From assembly GCA_903919925.1 (NCBI GenBank), contig CAIXKO010000118.1, positions 1 through 37,075 on the forward strand: a stretch of 37,075 nucleotides of DNA. The letters are read 5' to 3'. Under the pieces are notes generated by a model, which ran no database searches, was not told the DNA's origin, and was given only the letters and a program-made list of their open reading frames with translations. Made by a program: the position numbers and the translations under genes. Of the stretch, positions 1 to 9,676 are shown one piece after another. This DNA is from an uncultured Bacteroidota bacterium (GTDB lineage: Bacteria; Bacteroidota; Bacteroidia; Bacteroidales; UBA12481). Position 1 is the first letter of the stretch, and the number at the start of each line of letters is the position of its first letter.

Positions 1-569
1 ATACCAGCGATAAACTTTCTAGGATCAGTTTCGTCCAATAAATGGTTCTCTTTTGGAAGGGATTCTACAATATCTAAATACTCTTCCTCGCTTAGAAAAT
101 CATGTAATTTTACGCCATCAGCCTCCTTAATTCCAGCATTGATCACCACATATTTTTCATAATAAATGATTGAATCAAGCTTTTTTGAGGGTAATCCCAG
201 CAGGTAGCCAATCTTATTCGGAAGGGAACGGAAATACCAAATGTGCGCAACCGGAACGGTTAGGGAGATATGTCCCATACGCTCACGTCTCACTTTCTTT
301 TCAGTAACCTCCACCCCGCACCGATCACAAATTATCCCTTTATACCGAATGCGCTTGTACTTGCCGCAGTGACACTCATAATCCTTAACCGGTCCGAAAA
401 TCCGTTCACAAAATAACCCATCCCTTTCCGGTTTGTAGGTTCGGTAATTAATCGTTTCCGGTTTCAGCACTTCTCCGCTGGACCGTTCCAGTATCTCCTC
501 CGGTGATGCCAACCCCAGGGCAATTTTGGTAAAATTCGTCTTTACCTTTGTTTCTTTCCTGAACGCCAT
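1..569 (-). CDS. rpoC: RNA polymerase subunit beta' (N-terminal part only)
   Basis: This is the first 189 codons of the largest catalytic RNA polymerase subunit; the gene runs off the left edge. The ATG at 569 gives [10 protein letters not shown], followed by the usual beta' opening ([20 protein letters not shown]). The zinc-ribbon cysteines are all present at C66, C68, C81 and C84 (ECHCGK and CDRCG). The stretch [20 protein letters not shown] is the strongly conserved segment after the ribbon. It starts 33 bases after the rpoB stop with no promoter visible between, so it is read as the last gene of the rplKAJL-rpoBC unit. Nothing unusual is seen in the visible part. Confidence 0.97.
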   Translation of the reverse strand, partial: MAFRKETKVKTNFTKIALGLASPEEILERSSGEVLKPETINYRTYKPERDGLFCERIFGPVKDYECHCGKYKRIRYKGIICDRCGVEVTEKKVRRERMGHISLTVPVAHIWYFRSLPNKIGYLLGLPSKKLDSIIYYEKYVVINAGIKEADGVKLHDFLSEEEYLDIVESLPKENHLLDETDPRKFIAG

Positions 570-602
570 AATATATAGAGTTCTATTGTTTACAAACCTG
601 TA

Positions 603-3600
603 TTAAATCAACTTAACACTCAATCCTAAGCCGCGCAATTCATGTAAAAGTACATTCAGCGACTCCGGGATACCTGGCATCGGAAGAGGTTCTCCTTTGA
701 CAATTGCCTCGTAAGCTTTTGCCCGGCCAATAACATCATCCGATTTAACCGTGAGAATCTCCTGAAGAATATGAGCAGCCCCGAAAGCTTCCAGTGCCCA
801 AACCTCCATTTCACCAAATCGCTGGCCTCCAAACTGAGCCTTTCCTCCAAGTGGTTGCTGCGTAATCAGTGAATAAGGTCCAATAGAGCGTGCATGCATC
901 TTATCCTCAACCATGTGGCCAAGCTTAAGCATGTAAATTATTCCTACTGTTGCCGGTTGGTCAAAACGTTCTCCAGAGCCACCATCATACAAATACGTAC
1001 GACCGAACTTTGGAATACCAGCCTTGTCGGTATATGCTGAAATTTCGTCCAGAGTTGCACCATCAAAAATCGGACTCGCAAATTTCAATCCCAGCTCCTT
1101 ACCTGCCCATCCTAAAACAGTTTCATATATCTGTCCCAGGTTCATCCTGGAAGGAACGCCAAGTGGGTTGAGTACAATATCTACAGGTGTTCCATCTTCA
1201 AGGAACGGCATGTCCTCCTGCCTGACGATCTTTGCCACAATACCTTTGTTACCGTGGCGTCCGGCCATCTTATCCCCTACAGTAAGCTTTCTCTTTTTTG
1301 CAATGGAAACCTTAGCGAGTTGTACAATTCCTGCAGGAAGTTCATCACCAATTGTTACATTGTACTTCTTCCTACGGTAATCTCCTTCAAGTTCTTTATA
1401 TTTAATCAGGAAATTCTGAAGAAGCTCCCTGATCGTATCATTTTTGTCCTTGTCGGTCGTCCACTTATTCGGGTTTATCTGCAGAAAATCCATGCTCTGA
1501 AGAATCCTTAAAGAGAACTTTGTCCCCTTCGAAACGATATCTTCATTTAGATAGTTCTTAACTCCTTGAGAAGCTTTCCCGTTTATGAGGTTGAACAGTT
1601 TATCTACCAGAATGTTTGAAAGATCATCCACCTGACGCTTAAACTCCTGTTCGAATTTGTCAATCAGCGTTTTTTCAGCTGCCCGGATCTTTCGATCCTT
1701 CATACTCTTGGAAAAGAGCTTTTTATCGATCACTATACCATTAAGCGACGGTCCTGCTTTCAAACTTGCATCCTTAACATCTCCAGCTTTGTCACCGAAA
1801 ATGGCGCGAAGCAGTTTCTCTTCTGGTGAAGGATCAGATTCACCTTTTGGAGTGATTTTTCCAATCAATATATCTCCCGGCCGGACTTCTGCGCCTACTC
1901 GTATCAAGCCATTTTCATCAAGGTTTCGAGTTGCCTCTTCACTAACATTTGGTATATCAGCTGTCAGCTCTTCCAAACCTCTCTTGGTATCACGCACCTC
2001 CAGAAGGTATTCATCGATGTGAACTGAACTGAAAAGATCCTCACGAACAACCCTTTCCGAAATAACAATTGCATCTTCAAAGTTGTAACCTTTCCAAGGC
2101 ATAAATGCAACCTTCAGGTTCCGGCCAAGCGCCAGTTCTCCACTTTTTGTAGAATAACCTTCAGTTAGCATCTGATCTTTAACCAACCGGTCTCCCTTAC
2201 GTACAACTGGTTTTAGGTTAATAGTGGTATTCTGATTCGTTTTATTGAACTTTGGAAGAATATAGGTTTTAACCTCATTGTCAAACCTTACAAACTTTTG
2301 ATATTCATCACGATCATATCTGACAACAATGCGCTCTGCATCAGCATACTCCACAACACCATCTTCCTCAGCAGTAAAATGAATCCGGCTGTCTTGTATA
2401 ACATCACCCTCTATTCCGGTACCAACAATAGGAGCTTCTGGATTAACCAGCGGAACAGCTTGCCTCATCATGTTTGATCCCATAAGCGCCCGGTTGGCAT
2501 CATCATGCTCCAAAAATGGAATCAATGAGGCAGCAATCGAAGCAATCTGGTTTGGGGCAACGTCCATCAAATGAATATCTTCTGGAGCTGCAATCGGGAA
2601 GTCACCTTCAAATCTTGACTTAATACGATTATCGATGAATTTACCGTCATCATTCAATCTGGCATTAGCCTGAGCAATGATTTGACCCTCTTCTTCTTCA
2701 GCAGTTAGGTAAATAAGCCCATCTGGGTTAAGATCAACTACTCCCGAAGTTACCTTCCGATAAGGAGTTTCGATAAATCCTAGCTCATTGACTTTTGCAA
2801 ACACGCATAATGAAGAGATCAATCCGATATTTGGACCTTCAGGGGTTTCAATCGGGCATAACCTCCCATAATGGGTATAATGAACGTCACGAACCTCAAA
2901 ACCAGCTCTCTCTCTCGACAAACCTCCTGGTCCCAAAGCAGACATACGTCTTTTATGTGTCATTTCAGCTAAAGGATTGGTTTGATCCATAAACTGAGAA
3001 AGAGCATTGGTCCCAAAGAAAGAATTAATTACAGAGGAAAGTGTTTTTGAGTTAATCAGGTCAATCGGGGTAAAAACTTCATTATCACGAACATTCATTC
3101 TTTCCCTGATCGTTCTGGACATTCGTGCAAGACCAACTCCAAACTGAGCATATAACTGTTCACCAACAGTACGAACACGTCGATTACTCAAATGGTCAAT
3201 ATCATCAACATCAGCCTTTGAGTTAATTAACTGTATAAGATACTTAATAATACTGATGATATCCTGCTTGGTTAGAATCTTAACTTCCATTCCGATGTCA
3301 AGACCAAGCTTCTTATTAATCCTGTAACGACCAACATCACCAAGGTCATATCGTTTATCAGAAAAGAATAACTTGTCAATAACATCTCTTGCAGTAGCAT
3401 CATCTGGTGGATCAGCATTCCTGAGTTGGCGGTATATATGGATCACAGCTTCTTTTTCAGAATTACATGGATCCTTTTGCAGCGTATTATAAATGATGGC
3501 GAAATCGGAAAGATTTGTATCTTCCTTATGAAGCAGAATTGATTTTGCGCCAGATTCTACAATCGCATCAACATGATCATTATCGAGTACAGTTTCCCGG

Positions 3601-4412
3601 TCAACAATAATCTCATTGCGCTCTATTGATACAACTTCACCTGTATCTTCATCCACAAAGTCTTCGATCCAGGATTTGAGCACACGAGCAGCCAATTTCC
3701 TACCTATAACCTTTTTAATAGCGGCTTTGGAAACTTTTATCTCGTCGGCAAGATCAAATATCTCAAGGATATCACGATCACCTTCAAAGCCGATAGCCCT
3801 TAAAAGAGTAGTAACAGGTAGTTTCTTTTTTCGATCGATGTAAGCATACATAACATTATTAATGTCAGTAGCAAATTCGATCCATGATCCCCTGAAAGGG
3901 ATAACCCGGGCAGAATAAAGTTTACTGCCGTTAGCATGAGTACTTTGCCCGAAGAATACTCCGGGAGAACGATGCAGCTGAGAAACAACAACGCGTTCTG
4001 CACCATTAATAACAAAAGTTCCTCTGCGTGTCATATATGGCACTGTACCCAGGTAAACGTCCTGAATAACCATATCAAAATCCTCATGTTCAGGGTCGGT
4101 GCAATACAACTTAAGCTTGGCCTTTAACGGAACGCTGTAAGTAAGGCCACGCTCAATGCACTCCTCAATAGTATATCGCGGAGGGTCGATATAATAACCC
4201 AAAAATTCCAGGACGAAATTATTCCTTGTATCCGTGATAGGAAAATTTTCCTGAAAGACCTTATAAAGGCCTTCATTTTTTCTTTGTTCTGGAGTAGTTT
4301 CCAGTTGGAAAAATTCGGTAAATGATTTTACCTGAACTTCCAGAAAATCAGGGTATTTTAGCTGACTTTTTGTGGAACCAAAATTGATTCGCTGTGTGCT
4401 TTTTTGTGCCAT
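603..4412 (-). CDS. rpoB: RNA polymerase subunit beta
   Basis: This encodes the 1269-residue beta subunit of RNA polymerase, full length for Bacteroidota. The ATG at 4412 gives [13 protein letters not shown]. The rifampicin-pocket region reads [19 protein letters not shown] followed by MSALGPGGL. The residues equivalent to E. coli D516, H526 and S531 are the wild-type D, H and S, so no classical resistance change is visible. The C-terminal clamp segment ([20 protein letters not shown], then [16 protein letters not shown]) is intact. A hairpin in the 110 bases between rplL and this gene could limit read-through into rpoBC. Confidence 0.99.
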   Translation of the reverse strand: MAQKSTQRINFGSTKSQLKYPDFLEVQVKSFTEFFQLETTPEQRKNEGLYKVFQENFPITDTRNNFVLEFLGYYIDPPRYTIEECIERGLTYSVPLKAKLKLYCTDPEHEDFDMVIQDVYLGTVPYMTRRGTFVINGAERVVVSQLHRSPGVFFGQSTHANGSKLYSARVIPFRGSWIEFATDINNVMYAYIDRKKKLPVTTLLRAIGFEGDRDILEIFDLADEIKVSKAAIKKVIGRKLAARVLKSWIEDFVDEDTGEVVSIERNEIIVDRETVLDNDHVDAIVESGAKSILLHKEDTNLSDFAIIYNTLQKDPCNSEKEAVIHIYRQLRNADPPDDATARDVIDKLFFSDKRYDLGDVGRYRINKKLGLDIGMEVKILTKQDIISIIKYLIQLINSKADVDDIDHLSNRRVRTVGEQLYAQFGVGLARMSRTIRERMNVRDNEVFTPIDLINSKTLSSVINSFFGTNALSQFMDQTNPLAEMTHKRRMSALGPGGLSRERAGFEVRDVHYTHYGRLCPIETPEGPNIGLISSLCVFAKVNELGFIETPYRKVTSGVVDLNPDGLIYLTAEEEEGQIIAQANARLNDDGKFIDNRIKSRFEGDFPIAAPEDIHLMDVAPNQIASIAASLIPFLEHDDANRALMGSNMMRQAVPLVNPEAPIVGTGIEGDVIQDSRIHFTAEEDGVVEYADAERIVVRYDRDEYQKFVRFDNEVKTYILPKFNKTNQNTTINLKPVVRKGDRLVKDQMLTEGYSTKSGELALGRNLKVAFMPWKGYNFEDAIVISERVVREDLFSSVHIDEYLLEVRDTKRGLEELTADIPNVSEEATRNLDENGLIRVGAEVRPGDILIGKITPKGESDPSPEEKLLRAIFGDKAGDVKDASLKAGPSLNGIVIDKKLFSKSMKDRKIRAAEKTLIDKFEQEFKRQVDDLSNILVDKLFNLINGKASQGVKNYLNEDIVSKGTKFSLRILQSMDFLQINPNKWTTDKDKNDTIRELLQNFLIKYKELEGDYRRKKYNVTIGDELPAGIVQLAKVSIAKKRKLTVGDKMAGRHGNKGIVAKIVRQEDMPFLEDGTPVDIVLNPLGVPSRMNLGQIYETVLGWAGKELGLKFASPIFDGATLDEISAYTDKAGIPKFGRTYLYDGGSGERFDQPATVGIIYMLKLGHMVEDKMHARSIGPYSLITQQPLGGKAQFGGQRFGEMEVWALEAFGAAHILQEILTVKSDDVIGRAKAYEAIVKGEPLPMPGIPESLNVLLHELRGLGLSVKLI

Positions 4413-4456
4413 CGACCAAAGAAGAATTAATTAAAGCGGGTATTGGAAACAACAGC

Positions 4457-4490
4457 AAAAAGGCTTAGAATCCCGGAGACCGGAATTCTA
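4457..4490 (-). terminator. attenuator-like hairpin between rplL and rpoB
   Basis: In the transcript (minus strand) TAGAATTCCGG pairs with CCGGGATTCTA (4466-4490). This is 11 base pairs including one G-U pair, closed by a three-base loop. Four bases after the stem comes a run of five U (4457-4461). This looks like a weak intrinsic terminator. The rplL-rpoB gap is where other bacteria place a partial terminator or RNase processing site that sets the ratio of ribosomal proteins to polymerase. The structure is seen directly; the role is inferred. Confidence 0.6.
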
Positions 4491-4522
4491 AACCTTGAGA
4501 ATCGGGTATGGAAGAGTCGTTC

Positions 4523-4900
4523 TTACTTAATTTCAACTTCGGCTCCTGCTTCAATAAGTTGGGCTTTCAAAGCTTCTGCTTCTTCCTTTGTTACTTTTTC
4601 TTTAACTGCTTTTGGAGCAGCATCAACCAATTCTTTTGACTCTTTCAAACCTAGGCCGGTGAGTTCCTTAACCAGTTTTACAACTGCAAGTTTTGCACCA
4701 CCCGGGTGTTTCAAGATAACATCAAATTCTGTTTTTTCCAGAACTACCGGACCTTCATCCGAGGCAGCCGGACCGGCATAAGCAACTGCAGCAGCAGCAG
4801 GTTCAATGCCATATTCATTTTTAAGGATACCAGCCAATTCGTTGACGTCCTTAACGGTTAGATTAACCAGTTCTTCAGCGAGCTTTTTTAAATCAGCCAT
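4523..4900 (-). CDS. rplL: ribosomal protein bL12 (L7/L12)
   Basis: This is the stalk protein of the large subunit, 125 residues, which recruits translation GTPases as dimers bound to L10. The N-terminal dimerisation part ([20 protein letters not shown]) is followed by an alanine-rich hinge ([14 protein letters not shown], about residues 34-47). The C-terminal domain carries the conserved [29 protein letters not shown] and [19 protein letters not shown] blocks. It starts 35 bases after rplJ stops, the standard order. The hairpin at 4466-4490 lies just beyond its end. Confidence 0.98.
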   Translation of the reverse strand: MADLKKLAEELVNLTVKDVNELAGILKNEYGIEPAAAAVAYAGPAASDEGPVVLEKTEFDVILKHPGGAKLAVVKLVKELTGLGLKESKELVDAAPKAVKEKVTKEEAEALKAQLIEAGAEVEIK

Positions 4901-4935
4901 TTTTCTATGATTTTACCAATGGATTCAACAATACA

Positions 4936-5457
4936 TTATTCTTCTTTCTCAGACAGAGTCTTTACTAGCCCTGCCAAAATATGCTTACCTGATTGGAGTG
5001 ATGACATCACATTATTCATCGGTGCCTGCAATTGTGCAACCAAGTCAGCAAGAAGTTCCTGACGGCTCTTAACTGCAACTAATTTTTCGATGAGGTTTTC
5101 TCCAACATAGACACATTCTTCAACATAGGCACCTTTGAGTTCCGGCTTTTTGTGCTTCTTGCGAAAGCTTTTAATCATTTTTGCCGGCTTGTTTCCCGTA
5201 TCTGTAATCATAACAGACGTAGGTCCGTTAAGTATCGGGTACAATTCCTCATAATGCCCTTCGGCGCGTTCTAATGCTTTTTGAAGGAGGGTGTTTTTCA
5301 CCACAAGCAACTTCACATCTTCTTTAAAACAGATTCTCCTCAAAGCAATTGTTTCACTTGCATTCAGTCCACCGATATCAGCAATATAAAAATGCTTTGC
5401 CTTATTTATCTCTTCGGTGAGCTGATTTACGATGACGTTTTTGTCTTCCCGTTTCAT
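4936..5457 (-). CDS. rplJ: ribosomal protein uL10
   Basis: This is the stalk base protein that anchors L7/L12 dimers to 23S rRNA, 173 residues, normal size. The ATG at 5457 opens MKREDKNVIVNQL. The central block LLVVKNTLLQKALERA and the following NGPTSVMITD are typical of the family. The C-terminal helix (PMNNVMSSLQSGKHILAGLV) is the L12-binding segment. Only 26 bases separate it from rplA, so there is no room for the long L10 leader that controls this gene in enterobacteria. Any L10-L12 feedback would have to act elsewhere. Confidence 0.97.
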   Translation of the reverse strand: MKREDKNVIVNQLTEEINKAKHFYIADIGGLNASETIALRRICFKEDVKLLVVKNTLLQKALERAEGHYEELYPILNGPTSVMITDTGNKPAKMIKSFRKKHKKPELKGAYVEECVYVGENLIEKLVAVKSRQELLADLVAQLQAPMNNVMSSLQSGKHILAGLVKTLSEKEE

Positions 5458-5483
5458 GATTTGAAAATTCTCATTTTAGGGTA

Positions 5484-6179
5484 TTAAGCGTCAATTGACC
5501 TAGGGTCAATCGGAATTCCAGGGCTCATGGTACTTGACATATATATGCTTTTTACATAAGTACCTTTAGCGGCGGACGGTTTCAGTTTTAGAATAGTTGA
5601 AAGGAGTTCGCGGGCGTTATCCGCAATCATTTCAGGTTCAAATGAAACTTTCCCGACACCCGCGTGAACAATCCCGAATTTATCAACACGAAAGTCGATC
5701 TTACCTTTTTTTACATCGGTAATAGCTTTTCCAACTTCCATGGTAACAGTTCCGGTTTTTGGGTTCGGCATCAATCCGCGCGGACCGAGAATTCGTCCGA
5801 GAGGTCCGATTTTTGCCATGCAGGAAGGCATGGTAATGATCACATCAACGTCAGTCCAGCCGCCTTTGATCTTTTCGACATAGTCGTCCAAACCAATAAA
5901 ATCGGCTCCTGCCTCTCTGGCTTCGGTTTCTTTATCCGGTGTGACAAGCGCCAAAACACGAATAACTTTTCCGGTGCCGTGCGGCAGGGTAACTACTCCG
6001 CGGACCATTTGATTAGCCTTCCTGGGATCAACCCCTAGCCGAACATCAATATCTACCGAAGCGTTAAACTTGGTGGTAGTAACCTGTTTTACCAGGCCTG
6101 ATGCTTCTGTCAGGGTGTACAATTTTTCATCCTCGATCTTTCCGAGGACAAGTTTTCTGTTCTTGGTCAGTTTAGCCAT
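5484..6179 (-). CDS. rplA: ribosomal protein uL1
   Basis: This is the L1 stalk protein of the large subunit, 231 residues, also a translational repressor of its own operon in many bacteria. The start at 6179 gives [19 protein letters not shown]. Signature blocks are [33 protein letters not shown], the [20 protein letters not shown] region, [10 protein letters not shown] and the C-terminal [12 protein letters not shown]. It starts 13 bases after rplK stops, so the two are translated from one message. Confidence 0.98.
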   Translation of the reverse strand: MAKLTKNRKLVLGKIEDEKLYTLTEASGLVKQVTTTKFNASVDIDVRLGVDPRKANQMVRGVVTLPHGTGKVIRVLALVTPDKETEAREAGADFIGLDDYVEKIKGGWTDVDVIITMPSCMAKIGPLGRILGPRGLMPNPKTGTVTMEVGKAITDVKKGKIDFRVDKFGIVHAGVGKVSFEPEMIADNARELLSTILKLKPSAAKGTYVKSIYMSSTMSPGIPIDPRSIDA

Positions 6180-6192
6180 GATAACTAATTAA

Positions 6193-6630
6193 TTATAAGG
6201 CTGCATCACCTTTAATTGTTATTCCCATGCTCCGTGCTGTACCTGCGATCATTTGCATTGCTGCCTCAATTGTAAAGGCATTCAAATCATCCATCTTATC
6301 TTCAGCAATCTGACGAACCTGTTCTAAGGTTACTGAACCAACTTTTACACGATTTGGTTCTGCAGATCCCTTCTTAATTTTGGATACCTCGAGCAATTGA
6401 ACAGCCGCAGGCGGGGTCTTTGTGACAAATTCAAAGGACTTGTCGCTAAAAACCTTTATCACCACGGGAATAATTTTTCCGGCTTTATCCTGTGTACGGG
6501 CATTGAATTGCTTACAGAAGTCCATGATGTTGACTCCCTTAGAACCCAACGCCGGTCCAACAGGTGGTGAAGGGTTAGCTGCCCCACCCCGGATCTGCAA
6601 TTTGATGATTCCCGTTACTTCTTTTGCCAT
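6193..6630 (-). CDS. rplK: ribosomal protein uL11
   Basis: This is the GTPase-centre protein that binds the 23S rRNA thiostrepton loop, 145 residues. The ATG at 6630 gives [13 protein letters not shown]. The proline-rich N-domain motif ([20 protein letters not shown]) and the C-terminal rRNA-binding end ([16 protein letters not shown]) are intact. It is first of the four stalk-protein genes, 125 bases after nusG. That gap is the longest untranslated stretch in the block. Confidence 0.98.
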   Translation of the reverse strand: MAKEVTGIIKLQIRGGAANPSPPVGPALGSKGVNIMDFCKQFNARTQDKAGKIIPVVIKVFSDKSFEFVTKTPPAAVQLLEVSKIKKGSAEPNRVKVGSVTLEQVRQIAEDKMDDLNAFTIEAAMQMIAGTARSMGITIKGDAAL

Positions 6631-6755
6631 ACGATTTCAAAATTTATTATATACACTCATACAAGTTCCGCATCAGTAACTTCCTGCGGTGAATCAAAAC
6701 AGGGGGAAGCTTTTGGATCAATTAATTCCTTGGAAGCAAGAACCAATTGAAATCC
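6631..6755 (-). promoter_or_regulatory. nusG-rplK spacer, possible L11-operon leader
   Basis: This non-coding 125-base spacer lies upstream of rplK. In the transcript CCGCA pairs with TGCGG (6668-6689) around a 12-base loop (GGAAGTTACTGA). L1 commonly represses its operon by binding a short structured mimic of its 23S site just ahead of rplK. The position fits that, but the match to a known L1 site was not tested. No clear TTTG/TAnnTTTG promoter is seen. Confidence 0.25.
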
Positions 6756-7304
6756 CTATTCCTTTTCCACTTGCATAAAACTGAGTTCCAACGGCGTTTT
6801 TCGTCCAAAAATCTTGACGATAACTTTCAGCTTTTTCTTTTCATTATTCACTTCTTCAATAACTCCGGAAAAACTATTAAATGGCCCATCAACCACTTTA
6901 ACTGCTTCTCCAACAAAGAAGGGAACATTCAGCTCTTCATCGGTTTCTGACAATTCATCAACCTTCCCTAATATCCGGTTGACTTCCGATTGTCTCATCG
7001 GAACAGCTATTCCTCCACGTTCTTCACCCAAAAAACCGATAACATTGGGTACGTTTTTTAAAATGTGGGGTACTTCACCAACCAAAACCGCTTCAATTAA
7101 AACATATCCTGGAAGATAACTTCTCTCTTTGGATACTTTTTTCCCGTTACGAATTTGGTAAATCTTCTCTGTAGGGATCAGAACCTGTGTAATGTAATCC
7201 TGTAGGTTGTGGTGAACAATCTCACTTTCAATATACTCTTTAACCTTCTTTTCCTTTCCACCAATTGCTCGAAGGACATACCACTTCTTCTCGTTCTGAC
7301 TCAT
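6756..7304 (-). CDS. nusG: transcription termination/antitermination factor NusG
   Basis: NusG binds the polymerase clamp and links it to Rho or the ribosome. The protein has 182 residues. The N-terminal NGN domain opens [20 protein letters not shown] and includes the conserved [12 protein letters not shown] segment. The C-terminal KOW domain starts near [20 protein letters not shown] and contains the [19 protein letters not shown] block. It starts 12 bases after secE, the usual pairing. The ATG at 7304 is preferred; no Shine-Dalgarno sequence is present, as in its neighbours. Confidence 0.98.
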   Translation of the reverse strand: MSQNEKKWYVLRAIGGKEKKVKEYIESEIVHHNLQDYITQVLIPTEKIYQIRNGKKVSKERSYLPGYVLIEAVLVGEVPHILKNVPNVIGFLGEERGGIAVPMRQSEVNRILGKVDELSETDEELNVPFFVGEAVKVVDGPFNSFSGVIEEVNNEKKKLKVIVKIFGRKTPLELSFMQVEKE

Positions 7305-7316
7305 TGTTCGCCCAGA

Positions 7317-7508
7317 TTAAAAAAACATGTTGTAAATGGCATGCATCACATTTCTGAACGAAAAATCCATTATCAATACAACCAGTGCAATAATCAATGA
7401 AGCAACCAGTACCACAATCGCTGAATTTTGCAATTCCGCCCATGTTGGCCAGGATACTTTATGTACTAACTCGTCGTACGATTCTTTAAAATAGGTCTTG
7501 ACTTTCAT
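7317..7508 (-). CDS. secE: preprotein translocase subunit SecE
   Basis: This 63-residue one-span SecE of the SecYEG channel has the amphipathic lead-in FKESYDELVHKVSWPTWAEL, which carries the family's conserved KVSWPT motif. One membrane helix follows (about residues 29-48, IVVLVASLIIALVVLIMDF). The short form with a single span is normal outside enterobacteria. It lies between tRNA-Trp and nusG, the common order in Bacteroidota. Confidence 0.96.
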   Translation of the reverse strand: MKVKTYFKESYDELVHKVSWPTWAELQNSAIVVLVASLIIALVVLIMDFSFRNVMHAIYNMFF

Positions 7509-7523
7509 TACTTAAGCGCTAAG

Positions 7524-7596
7524 CACGGATGGAGAGACTCGAACTCCCAACCTGCGGTTTTGGAGACCGCTGCTCTACCAATTGAGCTACATCCGT
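7524..7596 (-). tRNA. tRNA-Trp (CCA anticodon)
   Basis: Full cloverleaf of 73 bases. The acceptor ACGGATG pairs with CATCCGT and the discriminator is G. The anticodon stem GCGGT/ACCGC encloses the loop CTCCAAA, giving anticodon CCA. The T-loop TTCGAGT is present. CCA is not encoded at the 3' end (CTT follows). It sits between tuf and secE. Confidence 0.97.
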
Positions 7597-7647
7597 ATGA
7601 TAAAGGATAATCCGGCTGTTAACCGGATCATCCCTCAATATTTAATA

Positions 7648-8832
7648 TTACTTAATAATCTCCACTACCTGACCTGCTCCAACTGTACGGCCCCCTTCGC
7701 GAATTGCGAAACGAAGTCCACGGTCAATAGCAACAGGCGTAATCAGGTGAATGGTAATGGTCAGGTTGTCACCTGGCATAACCATCTCAGTACCTTCCGG
7801 AAGAAGTATCTCACCAGTAACATCAAGAGTCCTGATGTAGAACTGTGGACGATACTTATTGTGGAAAGGAGTATGACGTCCACCTTCTTCTTTTTTCAGA
7901 ATATAAACCTCAGCTTTTACCTCGGTATGAGGAGTAATTGATCCTGGTTTTGCAATAACCTGTCCACGACGGATTTCTTCCTTGTCAACACCACGAAGCA
8001 ATAAACCAACATTATCTCCGGCTTCACCACGGTCAAGAATTTTACGGAACATTTCAACTCCGGTAACAATTGATTTACGTCCTTCTCCAAGTCCGATAAT
8101 CTGAATTTCATCACCTGTGTTGACTACTCCGGTTTCAATTCTGCCAGTCGCTACAGTTCCGCGTCCCGTAATTGAGAAAACGTCTTCAACAGGCATCAGG
8201 AATGGCTTGTCAATAGCCCGTGGAGGAAGTTCGATCCAGGTATCAACAGCATCCATCAATTCGTATACTTTCTGAACCCACTCTGGTTCTTCATGCATAG
8301 CTCCCAAAGCTGATCCAAAGATCACAGGAGTATTGTCACCGTCAAATTTATAGAAAGTAAGCAATTCGCGGATTTCCATTTCTACCAGTTCCAGCAGCTC
8401 AGGATCATCAACGCTATCGCATTTATTTATGAATACAACGATTCTCGGAACGTTCACCTGGCGGGCCAGTAGAATATGCTCACGAGTCTGTGGCATCGGT
8501 CCATCAGTTCCGGCAACAACCAGAATTGCTCCGTCCATCTGTGCAGCACCCGTTACCATGTTCTTAACATAGTCAGCGTGTCCTGGACAGTCAACATGTG
8601 CATAATGGCGGCTCGCCGTTTGATACTCCACGTGGGCAGTATTAATGGTAATACCTCTCTCCTTTTCCTCAGGAGCGTTATCAATAGAATCAAAACTCTT
8701 AACATCCGCAAGGCCTTTTTTATTTAGGGCCATCGTGATGGCAGAAGTCAAAGTAGTTTTACCGTGGTCAACGTGGCCGATTGTACCGATATTGACGTGA
8801 GGTTTGTTCCTGTTAAATTTTTCCTTAGCCAT
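7648..8832 (-). CDS. tuf: elongation factor Tu
   Basis: This is the GTPase that delivers aminoacyl-tRNA to the ribosome, 394 residues. G motifs are all present: G1 GHVDHGKT (19-26), G2 within [16 protein letters not shown]3 [20 protein letters not shown] and G4 NKCD. Domains 2 and 3 are complete, including [20 protein letters not shown] and the C-terminal [17 protein letters not shown]. It follows four tRNA genes and precedes tRNA-Trp. A consensus promoter at 9300-9330 probably drives the whole tRNA-tuf block. Confidence 0.99.
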   Translation of the reverse strand: MAKEKFNRNKPHVNIGTIGHVDHGKTTLTSAITMALNKKGLADVKSFDSIDNAPEEKERGITINTAHVEYQTASRHYAHVDCPGHADYVKNMVTGAAQMDGAILVVAGTDGPMPQTREHILLARQVNVPRIVVFINKCDSVDDPELLELVEMEIRELLTFYKFDGDNTPVIFGSALGAMHEEPEWVQKVYELMDAVDTWIELPPRAIDKPFLMPVEDVFSITGRGTVATGRIETGVVNTGDEIQIIGLGEGRKSIVTGVEMFRKILDRGEAGDNVGLLLRGVDKEEIRRGQVIAKPGSITPHTEVKAEVYILKKEEGGRHTPFHNKYRPQFYIRTLDVTGEILLPEGTEMVMPGDNLTITIHLITPVAIDRGLRFAIREGGRTVGAGQVVEIIK

Positions 8833-8891
8833 GGCTACCTTTTTTTGTTCCGTTTATTTAACTAAAATAATGATTACACCTTAAACATCTG

Positions 8892-8964
<73 letters not shown>

Positions 8965-8973
8965 TAATCTCTG

Positions 8974-9045
8974 AGCGGGAAACGAGATTCGAACCCGCGA
9001 CCCTTAGCTTGGAAGGCTAATGCTCTACCGCTGAGCTATTCCCGC
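8974..9045 (-). tRNA. tRNA-Gly (TCC anticodon)
   Basis: 72 bases. The acceptor GCGGGAA pairs with TTCCCGC, discriminator T. The anticodon stem TTAGC/GCTAA encloses CTTCCAA, giving TCC (GGA and GGG codons). The T arm is GCGGG-TTCGAAT-CTCGT, with one G-T pair. It lies nine bases from the Thr(GGT) gene. Confidence 0.97.
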
Positions 9046-9053
9046 CGAACTCG

Positions 9054-9136
9054 TGGGAAGAGGAGGATTCGAACCTCCGAAGTCGTCAGACAACAGATTT
9101 ACAGTCTGCCCCAGTTGGCCACTTTGGTATCTTCCC
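9054..9136 (-). tRNA. tRNA-Tyr (GTA anticodon)
   Basis: 83 bases with the long variable arm expected of bacterial tRNA-Tyr. The acceptor GGGAAGA pairs with TCTTCCC, discriminator A. The anticodon loop CTGTAAA gives GTA. The T arm GGAGG-TTCGAAT-CCTCC is perfect. It lies eight bases from the Gly gene. Confidence 0.97.
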
Positions 9137-9166
9137 ATACCTAATATTTATATAAGACTAAATTCG

Positions 9167-9240
9167 AGCCAATGGAGGGATTCGAACCCCCGACCAGCTG
9201 ATTACAAATCAGCTGCTCTGGCCAACTGAGCTACATTGGC
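9167..9240 (-). tRNA. tRNA-Thr (TGT anticodon)
   Basis: 74 bases. The acceptor GCCAATG pairs with CATTGGC, discriminator T. The anticodon stem GCTGA/TCAGC encloses TTTGTAA, giving TGT (ACA codon family). The T arm is GGGGG-TTCGAAT-CCCTC. This is the first gene after the promoter at 9300-9330 and is a different threonine isoacceptor from the one at 8892. Confidence 0.97.
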
Positions 9241-9299
9241 AAATTCAGTCTGAAAAAGCAAATAATTAAAGAACTCTCCCATTGCCAGTTTTGGGTCTG

Positions 9300-9330
9300 C
9301 AAATGTAGTGTATTGAAATCAGACATCAAA
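9300..9330 (-). promoter_or_regulatory. Bacteroidota-type promoter for the tRNA-tuf operon
   Basis: On the minus strand TTTG (9327-9330) is followed by exactly 19 bases and then TACATTTG (9300-9307). This matches the primary sigma-factor consensus of the phylum (TTTG, 19-21 bases, TAnnTTTG) at every fixed base. The first transcribed base would be near 9293, about 50 bases before tRNA-Thr(TGT). It lies just past the hpf stop codon, so the tRNA-tuf block has its own start. Confidence 0.75.
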
Positions 9331-9349
9331 ACTTTTAAGGAGTTTTTTT

Positions 9350-9649
9350 CTATCTGCTGGTTTTTTTACCTTTTTGCTTGGATAATTGACGTTTTAATGC
9401 CTCAATCGTCTGATCAATAGCCTCCTCAAAAGTTTTACATTGTTTTTTGGCAAACAAATCGGATCCTGAAACAAGAAGCCGGATCTCTGTGAGCTTATTT
9501 TCGGTGTTCTGGTTCTTATCCAAACGAAGGATCACTTCAGCTCCCAGTATTGTGTCATCAAACAAGCTGAGTTTGTTGACTTTTTCTTCGATAAAATCCA
9601 GAAGTTTCTGGTCAGCATCGAAATGCACCGATTGAATTTTAATAGTCAT
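9350..9649 (-). CDS. hpf: ribosome hibernation-promoting factor, short form
   Basis: This 99-residue HPF/RaiA-family protein binds the 30S decoding region and helps idle ribosomes dimerise or stay inactive. It opens MTIKIQSVHFDADQKLLDFI, with the family pattern of a beta strand then a helix (EEKVNKLSLFDDTILGAEVI). It ends in a basic tail (LKRQLSKQKGKKTSR). The long-form C-terminal domain is absent. The gene follows xerC by 27 bases and precedes the tRNA-tuf block. It has a strong Shine-Dalgarno sequence (AGGAGG at 9658-9663, eight bases from the ATG), which most genes here lack. Confidence 0.9.
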   Translation of the reverse strand: MTIKIQSVHFDADQKLLDFIEEKVNKLSLFDDTILGAEVILRLDKNQNTENKLTEIRLLVSGSDLFAKKQCKTFEEAIDQTIEALKRQLSKQKGKKTSR

Positions 9650-9676
9650 AATTATGTCCTCCTAAAATTTTAGTGA

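Noticed and set aside
9167-9240. Tandem tRNAs as an integration site
   Set aside because: All four tRNAs are intact, closely spaced and part of the tuf operon; no partial tRNA copy or integrase follows.
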